A stretch of 64,000 bases of DNA from Opeltia flavorubescens (taxonomy: Eukaryota > Ascomycota > Lecanoromycetes > Teloschistales > Teloschistaceae). This document shows, one piece after another, positions 10,446 through 23,037 of the stretch. The notes beneath the pieces are model-generated. The model searched no databases. It had not been told where the DNA came from and saw only the letters and a list, made by a program, of their open reading frames with translations. The DNA lies in the NCBI GenBank assembly GCA_000442125.1, contig KE546983.1, positions 124,001-188,000 on the forward strand, read 5' to 3'. Both the position numbers and the translations under genes were made by a program. How positions within the stretch are numbered: position 1 is the first letter of the stretch; every line of letters begins with the position of its first letter.

Positions 10446-13084
10446 GATAAAGGTGATACAGAAGCAGGTGGGATATCCAAAGACGCAAACTCGCACCGCT
10501 TGATGAAGATTGTATTCCTCTTAGAGTAGCCATCTGTTGATGACTTCTTATAGTATGCATACCAGAGATATTGGATTGCATCGTCAGCGTCCATAATCGA
10601 ACTCGTACTGCCAATTGTGGCACGTACGCGACCGTCGTAGCCATGACGCACATGTCGTGGGAGCCACAGATACTGTTTCCATAATCATGAAGACCAGATA
10701 CAGGATAGTGCCTCGCGCAGGGACGGGATTCATGGACCAGCTGAGAGTGGACTGAGTAGCTTGTTTCAAATGACGGGCTCTCTTAAGGTTGAACGGGAAC
10801 GTCAAGAAGCTTAATATACTTTAAACTTAAGTTCAAGAATTGGACATGAGAACGGTCTGCGGCGTAGATAGATGAAACAAAAACAATAGAGATGATGAGT
10901 GATAGTTCGCAAGATCTCCGCGCCGATCAAAATTTGCCTGCATCTCATTCGCTGGAAAGAAGCGAGGCTAATCGCGCTTCGGCAAATGCGGCCAATCAAA
11001 ATGAGGTGTGGAAAACAAGCTTCTCCTAATCATTTCTTGATCTGCGCCTCAAGGTCAACGAACTTCTCCAGGATTGATAAAGAAGAGCACTGAAGGTTAA
11101 CGGGAATGAGCTAGACAGTGCGTGATTCTCTCGCTCACGTTGAAGATGCGGTGTGTTCTAGTCTTGCCGGCATTATTGGTCTGCATAGGAATTCAAGAAG
11201 AAGCATTCGGCGCCACTTTGGCATCTGCTTGACACAGGAGAGCTCCAAGTATATAGTCTTTGACTATCATTTTTTCGAACATTGGGAGCTTTGACGAAGC
11301 TGTACAACGCCTCGGGTAAGGTTTATCCTTGCCTACTTTACTTGCAGTAAGCTTTCTCGGGTAGTGAATGTAAGACTACTCACCTTATCTAGAGACTTGA
11401 TATTCTCACATCGGTCGCAATAACATATCGTTTTAGGTCTGCTTTGCCATCCTTAGTGGGTGCGCAGCTGTTACCAATTCGTCGAGTATCCGCACCAATG
11501 AGCTTTCCGTAATTGTACGCGGAAGATAGGTATTAGATCTTCAAAGCTTGTCTCAGAGATCGCTTTGATCTGTCCGGAGTTGTCAAAGATTTGGGGGCGG
11601 TCTGTCCGGTAGAAGTGTGAAACAGAGCCCAAGGTATCTAAAGTTTTACTTTTCGTACAGGATTCTCGGTCCGTTCTGCGATTTAGGGGCCCGAGGAGGA
11701 TGTAAGTAATAGATAACAATTTCTACGAGTCTTTCACCTCTCATATCCACTGGTTTGGGAAAAAGTTCCAATACCTGGTGTTCTATTGTATCCTTCTGGT
11801 TCTGAGCAGATCGCATGGATGGTATCATAGAAGATGTCGTTGTGTACGACTTGTATTTGCTGGCGTGTTTCCTAGTAAAGGGCCAACACTGTAGCCGGCC
11901 TAAGTATTGTAGTTATTCTTTTCCGCTATCCACTGATCGAAAGATGCAGCTGCTCGCGACCGGGTTTACATAACAGCTTTGCGATTTCCTAAGGATATGC
12001 AGTTCTCGATTAATTGATACCCTTAAGTATATCCATCATCTGTCTTCTTTGCTAGATATGTGTTTGGGTCAGTGAGTATTTATCATCGTACTTATTGCTT
12101 ACGAAGAAGACTTCGCGAACCACCAAGCAATGCAATCTCGTCCAAAAGACTAAAATGTTAACAAATTGAGATAAGAAGTCCCTGCTACCATCAATCATCG
12201 CAAACCTGGTGCATATTCTTTCTTTCAAGGCGGTTCGAGGATCTCACCCGTCTACCCTGTAGAGCAACAACAGCCTGAAGATCGCACCTGCCATGTATCA
12301 CGACAAGAGCTTCGTTGCCCTGCCACGGGTTTGCTTTGATCCTGTTCGAGACTTGTTTTCTCCAGCATTCTGCATGATTAGCTACGCCGAATCATTCTTT
12401 ACCGTAGAATAGCATCAACTACCATCATTCAGGCAAAACAGTATCGTATTATTGTACTAGTCAATCGCTATATACATAGCAAAGTGTAGCCTCAAACCAT
12501 TATGCCTTCGCGAATACGTACCTGTGCCATCTCCCGTAGACATCGATTTGCGGATATCGCCGTAGCTTTCTATAGGCCGATTGATGACCGCGATCCGGAC
12601 CATGTAAGCATTTTGTATTTCTAAGGCTGTGTGGATAGTGCAGGAGTAGAATAGACGAAGCTAATTATATTGTGGTAAATTAAAAGTGGGCACTTTTCAT
12701 TGACGGACCCGGTCGAAGAAGCAGTATTTACCAAATTCTGGACTTTTTCGACGACGGTGGATACCGAGTGGCGGCCGTGAGATATGGCGTTGTGCCCTCG
12801 GCCAGCCGTCTCTGGAGGAGGAGCCTGCATGTTGGTCGTGTTGATTGGAGAAGAATCCGCCAAGTAGAAAGGGTCATACAAACACAACGTGTCGACAATG
12901 AGAGCTCGACCTGGAACTGTCAAAGTTGGGTTATTGAAGCCTTGAGAAGCTTGCGTAGAGTACGGTTGTTGCGCGTAGAGCCTGGGACAATGAGACGCTT
13001 GCACGATTATCGCCAATACTGGCAGTGAAGAAGTTATAATTAGGTTATCTGTAATTGGAGAGGTTTCCCAACGATCGTGGTGCC
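10446..13084. other. 2.6-kb region without a supported gene
   Basis: I find no domain, exon chain or RNA gene. A 156-codon minus frame at 12621..13091, just downstream of the hydrolase gene, has no recognisable features and is probably 3' flanking sequence. Confidence 0.45.
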
Positions 13085-13980
13085 TTACCATTGCGTCTTG
13101 AGGAAAAGAGCAATGGCATCTAGTCCAGGTGTATTCAACATCCCCAAATGCCCGCCTCGTTGTTGCTCCTGCCAGGTAATATTCATCCCTAATCTCCTCA
13201 GCGTATCACGAGCTTGACGGCCAAGCTCTATGTCAATGACCTCATCGTCGGCCGTGTGACCCAGTAAGACTGGCGTATAACGCACTGAAGCAGTGAACTT
13301 GGCGCCGCACCGCTCCAGATGGAGCTGTGATTGAAAAAAGCGAACCAAGTTCCCCTCACTCTTCCCAATCTGTTTGCCGAACGGCAACCATCCATTCAAG
13401 CCCAGGAATCCACCAAGCTTCAGCTCAGTGGCGAGCAGTACCATCAGTGCTGTATAGAATTCACCAATCAGTTATACAAGTTCTTTCAACAATCTACCAG
13501 AGATCAGGAAGGAATTTACCAGTCGCGCACCCCTGACTGAGCCCCATCAGGAAAACCCGTTCATTCTGACCTCCGAGCTCTTTGACTTCGTCCCTCACGA
13601 CTCCAAGCAGAAACTCGACCGAATCGTGCAGTCCTTCAACCTGCAACTCCTCTCTCGCCGCCGGATCTGTCAGAGAATAGATATCGAACCACTCGTCCAG
13701 TTCTTCCTGAAATACTGTAGAATAGCGCTCTTGGGAGGAAGGGAACACCCATCTCGCGGAGGGAAATGCTTGTCGTAGAGAGTGACCTTCGGATGTTATT
13801 CCTTCGAATAATTCGTTTGCGAACTGGTAATAATGAGTATACTTTTATCCTCCTTTACTGCGTTATCAAAGTGCAAACCTCTTCGCCTTGACTACCTCGT
13901 CCGTGTAGGGCGATGATGGTGTGAGTATGCTCAATGATCGAATTGGTTACATAGGGCATTTCAAAATTTGAAGGTGCCAT
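13085..13980 (-). CDS. acyl-protein thioesterase / carboxylesterase-like alpha/beta hydrolase
   Basis: Three exons (13879..13980, 13520..13823, 13085..13449) join in frame into 256 aa. The introns are 55 and 70 bp. The protein shows the layout of the phospholipase/carboxylesterase (acyl-protein thioesterase) family: an early TIIALHGRGSQGEEFA strand-loop, PSARWVFPSS, DEWFDIYSL, and the nucleophile elbow GLSQG with Ser about residue 130. Next come LGLNGWLPF, GHTADDEV (catalytic Asp about 203) and GGHLGM (catalytic His about 236). All three catalytic residues are present and the length is close to the family norm of about 230. Known chemistry: hydrolysis of thioester or carboxyester bonds in acylated proteins or lysophospholipids. 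No signal peptide is seen, so it is probably cytosolic. The ATG at 13980 is the first in frame and sits just before the conserved region. Confidence 0.9.
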
Positions 13981-16679
13981 GGCTGTGTGAGACTGATAAG
14001 GATATTACTCGGGCGTTTCGAATTGGACGTAATTGAATGAGAACAGCTAGATCTATCTAGGTTGAAATTGAAAAAGATTGCAAGGGGAATATGAAAGGAA
14101 ATCAATCTATGACGAACAAGAGAGATTGATCGCGGTAGTATAAATTAATTCGAAATGATAGAACTTTGGGAAATCTTCTCAATTGCGGGATTTCATGAGC
14201 ACGGGCGCAATGGTTCATCGGCGGCCTGGGGTAGAAGCTAAGCTACTTCAAGCGTCATGACAGCTTAGCCTAAACATTCATCAGCCACGGAATAATTCCA
14301 GGCAGCCAAGGCTCCCACTTCTACAAAGGTATAACGGAAGGAAGAGTCGGAATCTCCGCAATTTACGGTAGGTTTAGGCGATATTTTCTCCCTCTGCAAT
14401 TAAAATTGCTTCGCTAGGCTTATTCGGAGGAATGTTAAGGCCTGTTCCGGTTATCTAATCTTTTCATCTCTACCCTTTTCTTCTTCTTTATCGTCTCCTT
14501 CGTTTCGGGACCTATGGGCTGTAGAGTTCCCGGCCTCGGAGGTTCCCAAATTCGTAGTGCTTACATTTAAGTCAAGGACTTGAGTGAGCGGTTCCATTGG
14601 GCATTATATATACAATTCGATAGATAAGATACTGCAACGCTCGCCGGTAGGGTCGAAATGTCAGTAACGGAATACTTGTATCTTGGAGCTGGGCTTAAAA
14701 GATACAGCCGATGCATGTATCTAATTTTGCCCGGGCGCTAAGAAAAGTCGGTTCTGATTCTTTTACGCGGCGATTAAGTCGTTAATAATCCTGCTTCTTA
14801 AACTTAAATAAATTTTAGAAGCTATCTAACGATAAGCTGAAGCGGTCTACTGATTAAAGATAGTAATTAGGAGCAGGATCTTCCGATCGTCCGTCTATCT
14901 GCTGAGTCGTTGAATTGTTCAGCTCCAAAAAATCAGTGTATATAGAGAACTGTAGACAACAGGCAAAAGCTTATCGGCCTTGAACATCTTTTTAACGCCG
15001 TGAAGTAGATATCTTAAATAAATCGACCGAGATTCCACCGGCAGAACAAAGCAATTGTACTCGAGCGAGTCCAGGACCCTTATCGCCTATACTTACTCCG
15101 CTTTTCGGAGTTTCGCCGCAACTTTCCCTATCTCAACTCCCTGTTCCCAAATTTACCTTACCCGGGTAGTAAATCAGTCTGCTGCTATATATATTCTTCA
15201 GCCTATTATATCATGCTTGACGTACATGAAGTAGGCCATCGTTATCTATTGCGTCTTTGTATCGGCTTTGTTATACTCCTTCTTCGTGTTTTGATTTCCA
15301 TCGACTTCCCCTCAGAGGAGTAGACGTCTGTCCAGGTCTTGATTGCAAACTTTTAATATCTCGAAAAAAGCTTTTATAATAAGTAGAAAACCTAAGGTGA
15401 GTTACTTGAAATGGGGAGTTGAATCATCGACATTCTCCAAGCAGTAGCTAAGAATATCAAAGGAACAATAGTCAGAGTGCTTCATTCTGCGACCTTGGTG
15501 GCTCCTCGAGTGCATGTCATTCCGTAATCTCTCGGTTCAAATTATCTGCTCACTGAGCTGTCACGAAAACTGCAGCTCCTACTACACCACTGAGCTGTCA
15601 AGATAATTGCAGCTCCTACTACTCGTGCCCGCGCCTGAGTACGTTCTCCTCGTCCATCCGTATTTGACCTGATGCGTCTTTGGAGAGCGCCTTTAGATAA
15701 ATATACGGGTTATTCGAGCAGCAGCAGCCTCTCCGAATCACAGTAGTCAATATTTAACCATAAATACGCCTGTAAATTACTTGAGGATATAGTCTCGATC
15801 GAAAATATAATTTATATTGAAAGATTTACCCGTTGTACTAGGAAGACCAGTGGTCAATATGCAATGGGGACTATATACTATTTCTTCTGCAGCCTGTTAC
15901 ACATACACTATTATAGCATGGAAGCTCGACGTACCTTGGGTTGAGCAAGGGGTTTGAAAAACCAGAACTATCTCCTCGCTCGGCTAAAGCGTCTACTCCT
16001 CTATAAGCACGAGCGCAGTGGATCCCTATCAACCTTCTTTTAGTATCTATATCTCTCAACTTACAGGAAGGGGTCGATTCATCTCTTTGATAACCTAGGC
16101 GACCGTTGAACATAACAAGTCGTCGTTTGTCAATAGGAGTAGATCTCTAGTCTTACAGGCAGTTGCAGCTTCCATCTCGTGCCCCGCCTAGGGCAGTACC
16201 GATTTGCTTTTCACTAACATCGTCAGTGAGTTCGTCGACTGTCGGGATATGCAAGTCGCCGCGGACGAAGAGCTGTGTAGTCGGCATACAGGAGAAGCCT
16301 GGAAGGGTCATGGAGGGGTCGATTGCGGAATTTATACAAATATTCTGGAAACTTTAGAGACAGTTATCACGATGTACAATAACAACAAATCAATCCACCA
16401 AATGGGCGCCACTTTGTCTAATATCACTTGGCCTAGCTACTGTGGGCGCCAGATCCTCCTGGAACAAAAGCATCACAGTCTAATAAGGAATGAGCTTGCG
16501 CTTCGATCCTGAGCTGCAAGGGGGGAGGAAAGGTACCCATTCGAATACCAGGTATATCACCATGGTTGTCTATGAGACTCCACTGAAGGGTCTCAGAACA
16601 GATATTCAGAACGTGATTGTAGACTGAGAAAAGCGTATTTTAGTAATTTCTTACAATTATAGATCATCTGGGGATTTAC
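13981..16679. other. gene-poor region with a TA-rich block
   Basis: No gene recognised. About 14560..15420 is rich in TA steps and lacks coding frames, consistent with an old RIP-mutated insertion, though no transposon protein can be read. It also holds a degenerate copy of the GATGCATGCATC palindrome at 14710..14721 (GATGCATGTATC) and a short tandem repeat at 15551..15624. Confidence 0.45.
15551..15624. repeat. two-copy 37-bp tandem repeat
   Basis: Units 15551..15587 and 15588..15624 share CACTGAGCTGTCA at the left and GCAGCTCCTACTAC at the right, differing in the middle. Each unit contains a GAGCT...AGCTC inverted pair. On the minus strand the motif AGCTCAGTGGT resembles a tRNA D-arm, but no full tRNA can be folded around it. 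Confidence 0.6.
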
Positions 16680-16872
16680 CTTCGTCGGTGTACTGATTGA
16701 GTCCACCAAAGGTATAGATCTGGTCATTTCCACACAATGTGACCGAAGCGTTCACCAAGCATGCCGGTCTCTCGCCCAAGATTAAAATAAGCTTAGGTGA
16801 TTCCTCGACCTCTTCCACTTTATTGTCTGCTTTCCGTCCTTCCTCTGCATTCTCTATCCCATTCCAGGTCAC
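16680..16872 (-). pseudogene. kelch-repeat protein fragment
   Basis: This minus-strand segment reads ERPACLVNASVTLCGNDQIY then TFGGLNQYTDE and stops at a consensus-like donor (GTAAAT) at 16679. A small residue run, a hydrophobic strand, then GG and an aromatic residue are the hallmarks of one kelch blade. It is preceded by an acidic stretch (KVEEVEESPK). Neighbouring blades should lie within about 16100..17700, but on either side I find only frames interrupted by stops. I read this as one surviving exon of a decayed or misread kelch gene. Kelch proteins form beta-propellers that bind partner proteins. Confidence 0.4.
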
Positions 16873-19734
16873 TCATGGCACTCGAAAGCTTGGCGCACAC
16901 GAAACCCCGATGCTTACCCCTGAGTTCAGTGCCGTGATCTGGGATGGGAGAATTATTACCAGCACCTCTAGCTTTTTTCGAAGGACTCATCGGCTTGAGA
17001 TATTTTTATTCGAGGACTTTGCGGAAGGAGGGGAATGATCAAGTGTAGAAGCAGTGTGCCATTGAGAGGCCATACTGTGGCTCTGCAAAGGAGTACTCGA
17101 AGAGAGGCACGGACAGTAATAGTGACATCCAGAGGCTGGCGCAGCTGGTGGGACGTGCACATTTTGATGAGCTGCCTTCTGGTCAGCTGCCCTTGGATAC
17201 ATCAAATGGGATTCCGATCCGAGCAAGTGAATGCTACGCTTTGATTGGTTGAAATGGATTGTGCAGGTGCCGGGTGTCCATTCGAAACCTAGTGTTTCAA
17301 GAAGTGGAGCAATCGTCTCGTGACTACGGCTGGGTAGACAAAGGGTTGGTTACGCAAGGGTTCGGCGGAGGAATCCGTGTGAGTTGGCTTCTCATGCATG
17401 CGTCTGCGGGGATGGCGGCGCAGTGGGTAGAGCGCTGGAACTGTAGCCGAGATCGGTTTGCTGTATTCCGTAGGTACGATTTGCGCAGCTGGAGAGGCAA
17501 GTCTCGCGGAAGTGGTAGAGATGGCGGAGACGGCGAATAAGTGGCCACATGGAATGGCGGGGAAATTTGTGCGATTTGGGTGTATCAGACAGGAGATTCG
17601 TCGCGCACTGGTAGTGAAGCGGGTACCATCGCTCACTGCTAATGAGACATTCCCATCAATCCGGCGTATGCGCTCATCAACGTGCCAATGCAGCTATGAA
17701 TTCGAAGAGAATCTCTCCAGGCAATACAGGCATACAAATGGTTCATTTCGTTGAGATTCCGTGCCGGCGGGCAACTACCCGTGAGCATTGAGATGATCTG
17801 ACGTGTTGCTCCGGATAGTCATGTAAAGGCTACCACGCGTTGAAAGTCACGTAACAGTCAGTCTATCTGACATTATCGGTCGATCCCTTGGCAAGGCGGT
17901 GGTACGAACACGCCATGATTGTATCATCTGGGCTAGGTGGGGTATCGGCCGTCCATGAAGCTCTCAAGAACTTGCCCAATTGTCGTGATTGAGACTGGCG
18001 AGTGGCTGTGATTTCTCTTGGGTAGAAGCTGCAGGAGAATTTGTTGAGGAAGGGGCATGAAATTGGGTCCACCACTTGATTTTCTTCAACAGCGTAAGCT
18101 TGAGATAGCTCTTAGAGACCCCTTGTATGTGCCTGCTTCGTCCACCCCTCTTGCTTGTGTACCTCTTTTCAACCTTGACCCGACCTCAAACCTCCTCTTG
18201 ATATGAGCGGCTCTGTTGTTCATGCGTTGGGTGGTAGAGTTTGTGGGCCATGTTAAGGACTAGTATATGGTATGGTCGACCGCCAGAGCGTCCTAATGAG
18301 GGAGGTGTTCGGTTGGGAAGGTAGGTAGGCAGGCCACAAACGAATTAGGTTGCTTGGATAGAATTTGTTTCGGTGACTCTGGGTTATCTAAAGATGAGTG
18401 CGACCAGCAGCTGGGGTTGCCTGATGAACAGGCGTGATTTCAATGCCCGAATCGGTCGTTATGTGTCAGCATTCAGTGCTACATGGAGACTAGATTCTGC
18501 AGGGCTGATAGATGCTAAAAGTGATGCATGCATCACTTGATTCCAGTTAGGATTTCTATCAAGCTGACGTTGACTCAACCGTATCGCTCTTTTTGAACAG
18601 GAAAGTAGTGTCAATCAGATAGGTAAATGCAAATGCTCGAATTATTGTTAGAGAAGGCGCGCCCTAGCCTTGATCTAAACTCTAGCTTCGGCAGCACGCC
18701 GGAGCGATCAGCCGCTAGTATTGGGATAAGACTAGCGTGACCGAGTCATCCTTCTTGGCGTCAGCTCAACCAACAATGGTTATTTCCATAATTCTGTTAT
18801 CATCTCCACACGCCTCCAACGACTTGGCATACTCGCTACCCTCTTCTTAATTAATGGAGAAGCTGTTTCATTACAGCACTGCCTGACACCTATCGGCAAT
18901 CTAAGCAGCAGCAGCAATTGATCGCAAGCGGACCTTGATTTGGACACGCGGCGAGAAGTTGCTAGTTTCAACAACGACGGCACAACCAAACCTCTGCGAT
19001 GCTACGACTCAGTTTCCCTCCACAAGCGTTTGACATAGCCCCATACATCGCGTTGGTGGCATCTATCAATGTTTCCGTCTCCAAATGATAAGCAGTAGTC
19101 TAGAGCTTGGCGAGACCCTGATTCGCTGATGTGTTAGAATGTGCCAAGCTTCACCAACAGTACACATGCATTGCCTTAATTGCGAGTTGAGCTAAGAGCG
19201 GAAACCTTCGCTTACGCAATATACTAATCAACGGGACGGCAATTAATTAGCTGAAGCGCTCTCGGAGTCTTCAAAGTGCACATCGATCGTTGTAGCCGAT
19301 TTGCAGGTGGTTAGCGGGTTTACAAAACTCTTATGCCGTTAATCAATAAATCTCTTCACAAGTAGAAATGCTCAAGAAGGTCCGATCACTGAGGGGGACA
19401 GCGGAACAACACGGGCAACTGTATCCGATGATCAAAGACGAAACGAGAAGAAGTTGCGATGTCGTACATGCGGGGAAATTACAAGCGACCGTTAGGCCAT
19501 GCATGAGGCACTGCAGCCTATAAGAGCGCTACATGGCTTCCCACCTACATGCGGTTTGACGTGCACTGCATGCAATCTGACGTANAGTTATGCAGACTTG
19601 ACACGGCACCTTCCGATGATGCGCATGAAACCAACGACAATGTTCAGCTGTGTTTTTTGCTCACCATAGATAAAAAGGTCGAAATATCGTAAGTTCTGGC
19701 TTTCAGACATTTCCCATTCTTCATTCTCAACACC
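16873..19734. other. gene-poor region upstream of the P450 gene
   Basis: Some frames near 17000..17640 on the minus strand look partly coding and may belong to the kelch fragment, but no consistent chain was found. The stretch 17760..19700 has no gene. It contains a 20-bp palindrome at 18519..18538 and an unresolved base at 19585. A TATA-like ATAGATAAAAAGG lies about 65 bp before the P450 start codon. Confidence 0.45.
18519..18538. repeat. GATGCATGCATC palindrome, copy 2 (20 bp)
   Basis: Perfect 20-bp palindrome AAGTGATGCATGCATCACTT, identical to the copy at 25793..25812 and lying about 1.2 kb upstream of the P450 start. Confidence 0.85.
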
Positions 19735-21529
19735 ATGAGTTTAATTGTCAGCGCCCAGGCATGGNCCGATTTTCCATTATGGGCTTCCACCGGCATCCTT
19801 GCTTGCCTTGCACTCATAGTCTTCAAGGTTGTTCGCAAAACGCAGTGGACCAGACTAGACCGTGAATTCCGGTCCTTTGCGTCTGACAGGAACTGTGCAA
19901 TGCCATCGACAATTCAAGGCTCACTCCTGTCGGGCATTCAACACAAATGGAAACGTCTCCATCAGCGCGGTGACATGTTCAATGACTATATGCATTCCGT
20001 CTTCCGCCAGAACGGTCCGACTCACGCGATCATCGAACCATCAAGTGGCGATACGAAGACGGTATACACCATCGAGCCAGAGAACATCAAGGAGATGTTG
20101 CATACAAAGTTCTCGGACTATCGCCGTTCAAGGAATATGCCCAACGCATTGGACCCTGTAATGGGCCAGGGTGTATTCACCAGCAACGGCAAGGCATGGG
20201 CTCACAGTAGGAGCCTGGTCAGGGCTCAGTTCTCAACGCAGAGAGTCAGGAATGTCGCAAAGATTGAACCGTATGTGCAGAATGTCTTCACAGAGATCGG
20301 AACCACTGGCAAAGATAGCTGGACCGAGCCGCTGGAGATCCTGCTTACATTCAATCGCTTCACCTTGGATTCAGCGACCGAGTTCATGTTCGGTACAAGT
20401 GCAGATTCGCATCAAGTAGCGATGAGAGAAAAGGAGTTGTTCGCAGCGAAAAAGAAGAAGAGAGGAACTTGGGCCAAATTCCAGCTCGTGATGACGGACT
20501 TTGGCACCGCTTTCGACATTGCCCTGGATTATGTTGCTCTGCGTCTCAAGCTCGGAAGTCTGTGGTTCCTTGCTGATGGATTCTGGTTTCGAATTGCTTG
20601 CTGGAAGGTCAAATCCTACGCCGACAATTACATTCGCGATGCCGCTGCCCACGCCGCGGAAGCTGCAAAATGTGTCCAGGGACAAGAGAAAGGAGCAGCT
20701 GCTGGAGACTTTGATCCGGAAGCCGTGGATCTGGATAACCGTCGATACGGCCTCATTTCCGAATTGGTAGGCTCGTACCCCGATAAAGTCGCACTTCGGA
20801 ATCAGGTCATGCAACTCCTGGTCGCTGGAAGAGATACAACCGCTGCCACTTTGACATGGTCTCTTATCCTCCTCGAGGCCCACCCCACTGAATTCAACCG
20901 CCTTCAATCGAATATTATCGAGCAATTTGGCACCGAATCCAATCCGATCCGCCCGGTGACCTTCGAGAACTTAAAATCTTGCGCATATCTGCAGTGGGTT
21001 ATTTCTGAAGTTGTCCGATTGTATCCTACCGGTCCACTCAACGCGCGAAAAGCCATTGTCAATACTGTCCTGCCCGTGGGCGGTGGCGTCGACGGCAAGT
21101 CTCCCGTAGCTGTTAAAGCAGGCACGACTGTAGCTTACAATACATACTTGTTGCACCGCCGCGAGGAGCTATGGGGTGAGGACTCATGGGACTTCAAACC
21201 TGAACGTTGGGAGGGGAAAAAGGCAGGTTGGGAGTACATCCCCTTCCATGGCGGTCCTCAAATTTGTCTTGGACGTAAGTTGCCTTTTATCCGACAATTC
21301 CTGTGAGGTAGTAAATGGGTTTGCTAATTCTCGATTTCTAGAACAACATGCGATTACAGAGATGGCGTTTGTCCTGACTCGAATGTTGCAACGGTATGAT
21401 GGAATTTCCAGCTCTACGCGCGCGACGAATTTTGAGAATGGGATTCGAACCATTCTTGTCCCGAAGCATACTGTTCTCTTTCAATTTCACTCGCGGGATC
21501 AGAAAGCTTACGGTAAGGATATCGAATGA
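19735..21529 (+). CDS. cytochrome P450, CYP52-like (fatty-acid/alkane hydroxylase type)
   Basis: Two exons (19735..21274 and 21342..21529) join in frame at a GTAAGT...CTAG intron of 67 bp, giving 575 aa. Order: N-terminal membrane anchor (LWASTGILACLALIVFKVV), then the I-helix LLVAGRDTTAATLTW (oxygen-activation AGxDTT), the K-helix SEVVRLYP (ExxR), FKPERW, and the haem loop FHGGPQICLG. The last fits FxxGxxxCxG with the ligand Cys present. FHGGPQICLG, AGRDTT and the long insert before the I-helix fit the fungal CYP52 clan, whose members hydroxylate fatty acids and n-alkanes at the ER; substrate assignment is inference. The intron cuts within the haem-loop region, one base into the codon after the loop Gly. 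One unresolved base (19765) falls in the N-terminal anchor and does not shift the frame. No lesion is seen, unlike the two P450 relics at 50-60 kb. Confidence 0.92.
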
Positions 21530-22006
21530 TAAGATCTCGGGTCAAGACATTATTAGCCTGGTAACAAGATCTGGAGAAGTCAAGAAGTGCACCCTGAGTA
21601 ATTTAAGCAAACGAGGCAACAAACCACTCTCAAGTGGGTAACAGAAAATGAGAACTCTTTTCCGTCGTATAGGAGAGAGATACAAATGGAGCTTTCAAGC
21701 AACAAGAAAAACCCCTCTTCCCAAGCTTGCAATAGACACTTCCCAAAATTAAACTCAATATCGAAAATCCATAGATTACCCTACTCCAAAAAATGCTCCC
21801 ACAAAATTTATCTTCCCCAGATATCCCTCTCCTTCTCTCCTGCTTACTACACATCAATAAATCCCAGCAGGCCTATACCCCACACCATCAGCATATTCCA
21901 TTCCATTCCTCCCCCCCCTCTAATAAAAGCACAAAAAAATCAATGAATGAACGCTTAACAAAACCCATCCCAACAACCCCCCCAAAGAAAAAAAAAAAAA
22001 AATCAC
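21530..22006. other. convergent 3' flanks
   Basis: This stretch lies between the P450 stop and the stop of the next minus-strand gene. It has a poly-A run (about 21988..22003) and CT-rich sequence. No gene is seen. Confidence 0.5.
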
Positions 22007-23037
22007 TCACCGCCTCAACACAACCAGCCCAATCAGCCCCATCAACCCAAAAAACAACCCATGATTCGGTCCTTCCTTTGGGTATTTCTCCCGGCCGAGG
22101 GCCGTGAAGCGATATGTGATTTTCACCGTGCAGGACGAGGGGTCGAAGCGGGATTGGAATTGTTGGGTTGATGGGGTGCCACTATTAATATACACCACCA
22201 GCGTTAGACATACGGAAGAAGGAGGAGGAGGAAAAAACTCATTCACACTAGATTCGAAAAGATTTTCAAGGGGAAATTTTTTGGAAAAGGGATATGTAGA
22301 TAGTTGCTCGCTCTCTCTCTCTCTTGTTTTGCAGAAAAATCACGAATTACATTCATTCATTTATTTATTTATATTTATTGATTTAGTCGGTTTTTGTTGT
22401 TGTTGTTGGTTGGGTGGGTGTGTGGGTGTGTATGGATAGTTTTTCCAGGAGGGAGAGAGGGAAGGAGAGAGAGACGGGATGATGATGTTATATAACATAC
22501 CGAGTAACACACTCAACCTCATACTTCTCGACCTCGAAGAACCGAGCGTTCGCGAGGCCTTGGTCGTGGCAATTCCACACCATCTCATTCTCCCCCCGAT
22601 GATTCTGCTGGGTGGTAGAGGTCCCGGCGTTTTCGTTGAAGCAGCGGATCTCCTGCGGGCGATAGACGCGTGAGACTTCTCTTGGTAGGGTCATGATCTG
22701 AATGATAAATTTTTACAGGGCGCGTTAGTAAGTTGAATGAGTTTAAATTTAGTTAGTTGGTGAGGAGGAGGAGCCTCGCGGTGGTGCGTATATTGTGCGG
22801 AAATTTTTGGATTGGAAGGGGGGGTATTTGGGTTGGGGATGGGGAAAAGGGGATGGGGACGGACGTACGTACGTTTCTCTTTGCAAGTGTAAAGGTTAAT
22901 TCGTCGCTTTCTTTGTCGCGGGTTGGATGACGGAGGAGGGCTGCTGCGCTTGGGGTGAATGTGCTGATGATGATGATGATGATGATGGAGAGGAGCCAGA
23001 GGAGTAGAGGAAGTTTTATTGAGCGGAGAGTGTACAT
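22007..23037 (-). CDS. small ER-type membrane protein, SARAF-like
   Basis: Three exons (22873..23037, 22501..22697, 22007..22181) join in frame to 178 aa; the introns are 175 and 319 bp. The N-terminus is a strong signal peptide containing a run of isoleucines coded by a GAT-type microsatellite on the plus strand. The luminal part has paired cysteines in the order IRCF, VWNC, VECV, SSCTVKITY, then REKYP. A single hydrophobic helix (HGLFFGLMGLIGLVVL) ends at Arg-Arg-stop. The spacing of cysteines, W-x-C and the KITYR...KYP end recall the luminal domain of SARAF, a store-operated calcium entry regulator. The first half of that family is not matched and the cytosolic tail is absent. A GTGAGT overlaps the stop codon, so a further exon could extend the protein. 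The membrane topology is solid; the family name is tentative. Confidence 0.6.
22965..22987. repeat. GAT trinucleotide microsatellite
   Basis: About seven GAT units lie inside exon 1 of the small membrane protein; on the coding strand they give consecutive Ile codons in the signal peptide. Confidence 0.85.

Noticed and set aside
12621-13091. 156-codon minus-strand frame next to the hydrolase gene
   Set aside because: No domain, low-complexity composition and overlap with the hydrolase stop; best explained as 3' flank.
14560-15420. Ribosomal RNA or transposon fragment
   Set aside because: TA-rich and frame-free, but no conserved rRNA block, transposase or reverse-transcriptase motif could be read.
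17400-17480. tRNA-like string GCAGTGGGTAGAGCGCTGGAACTG
   Set aside because: D-arm-like, but no matching acceptor stem, anticodon arm or T-loop could be placed.
20371-20925. 184-codon minus-strand frame inside the P450 gene
   Set aside because: Antisense shadow of a strongly coding exon; its codons mirror the P450 reading frame.
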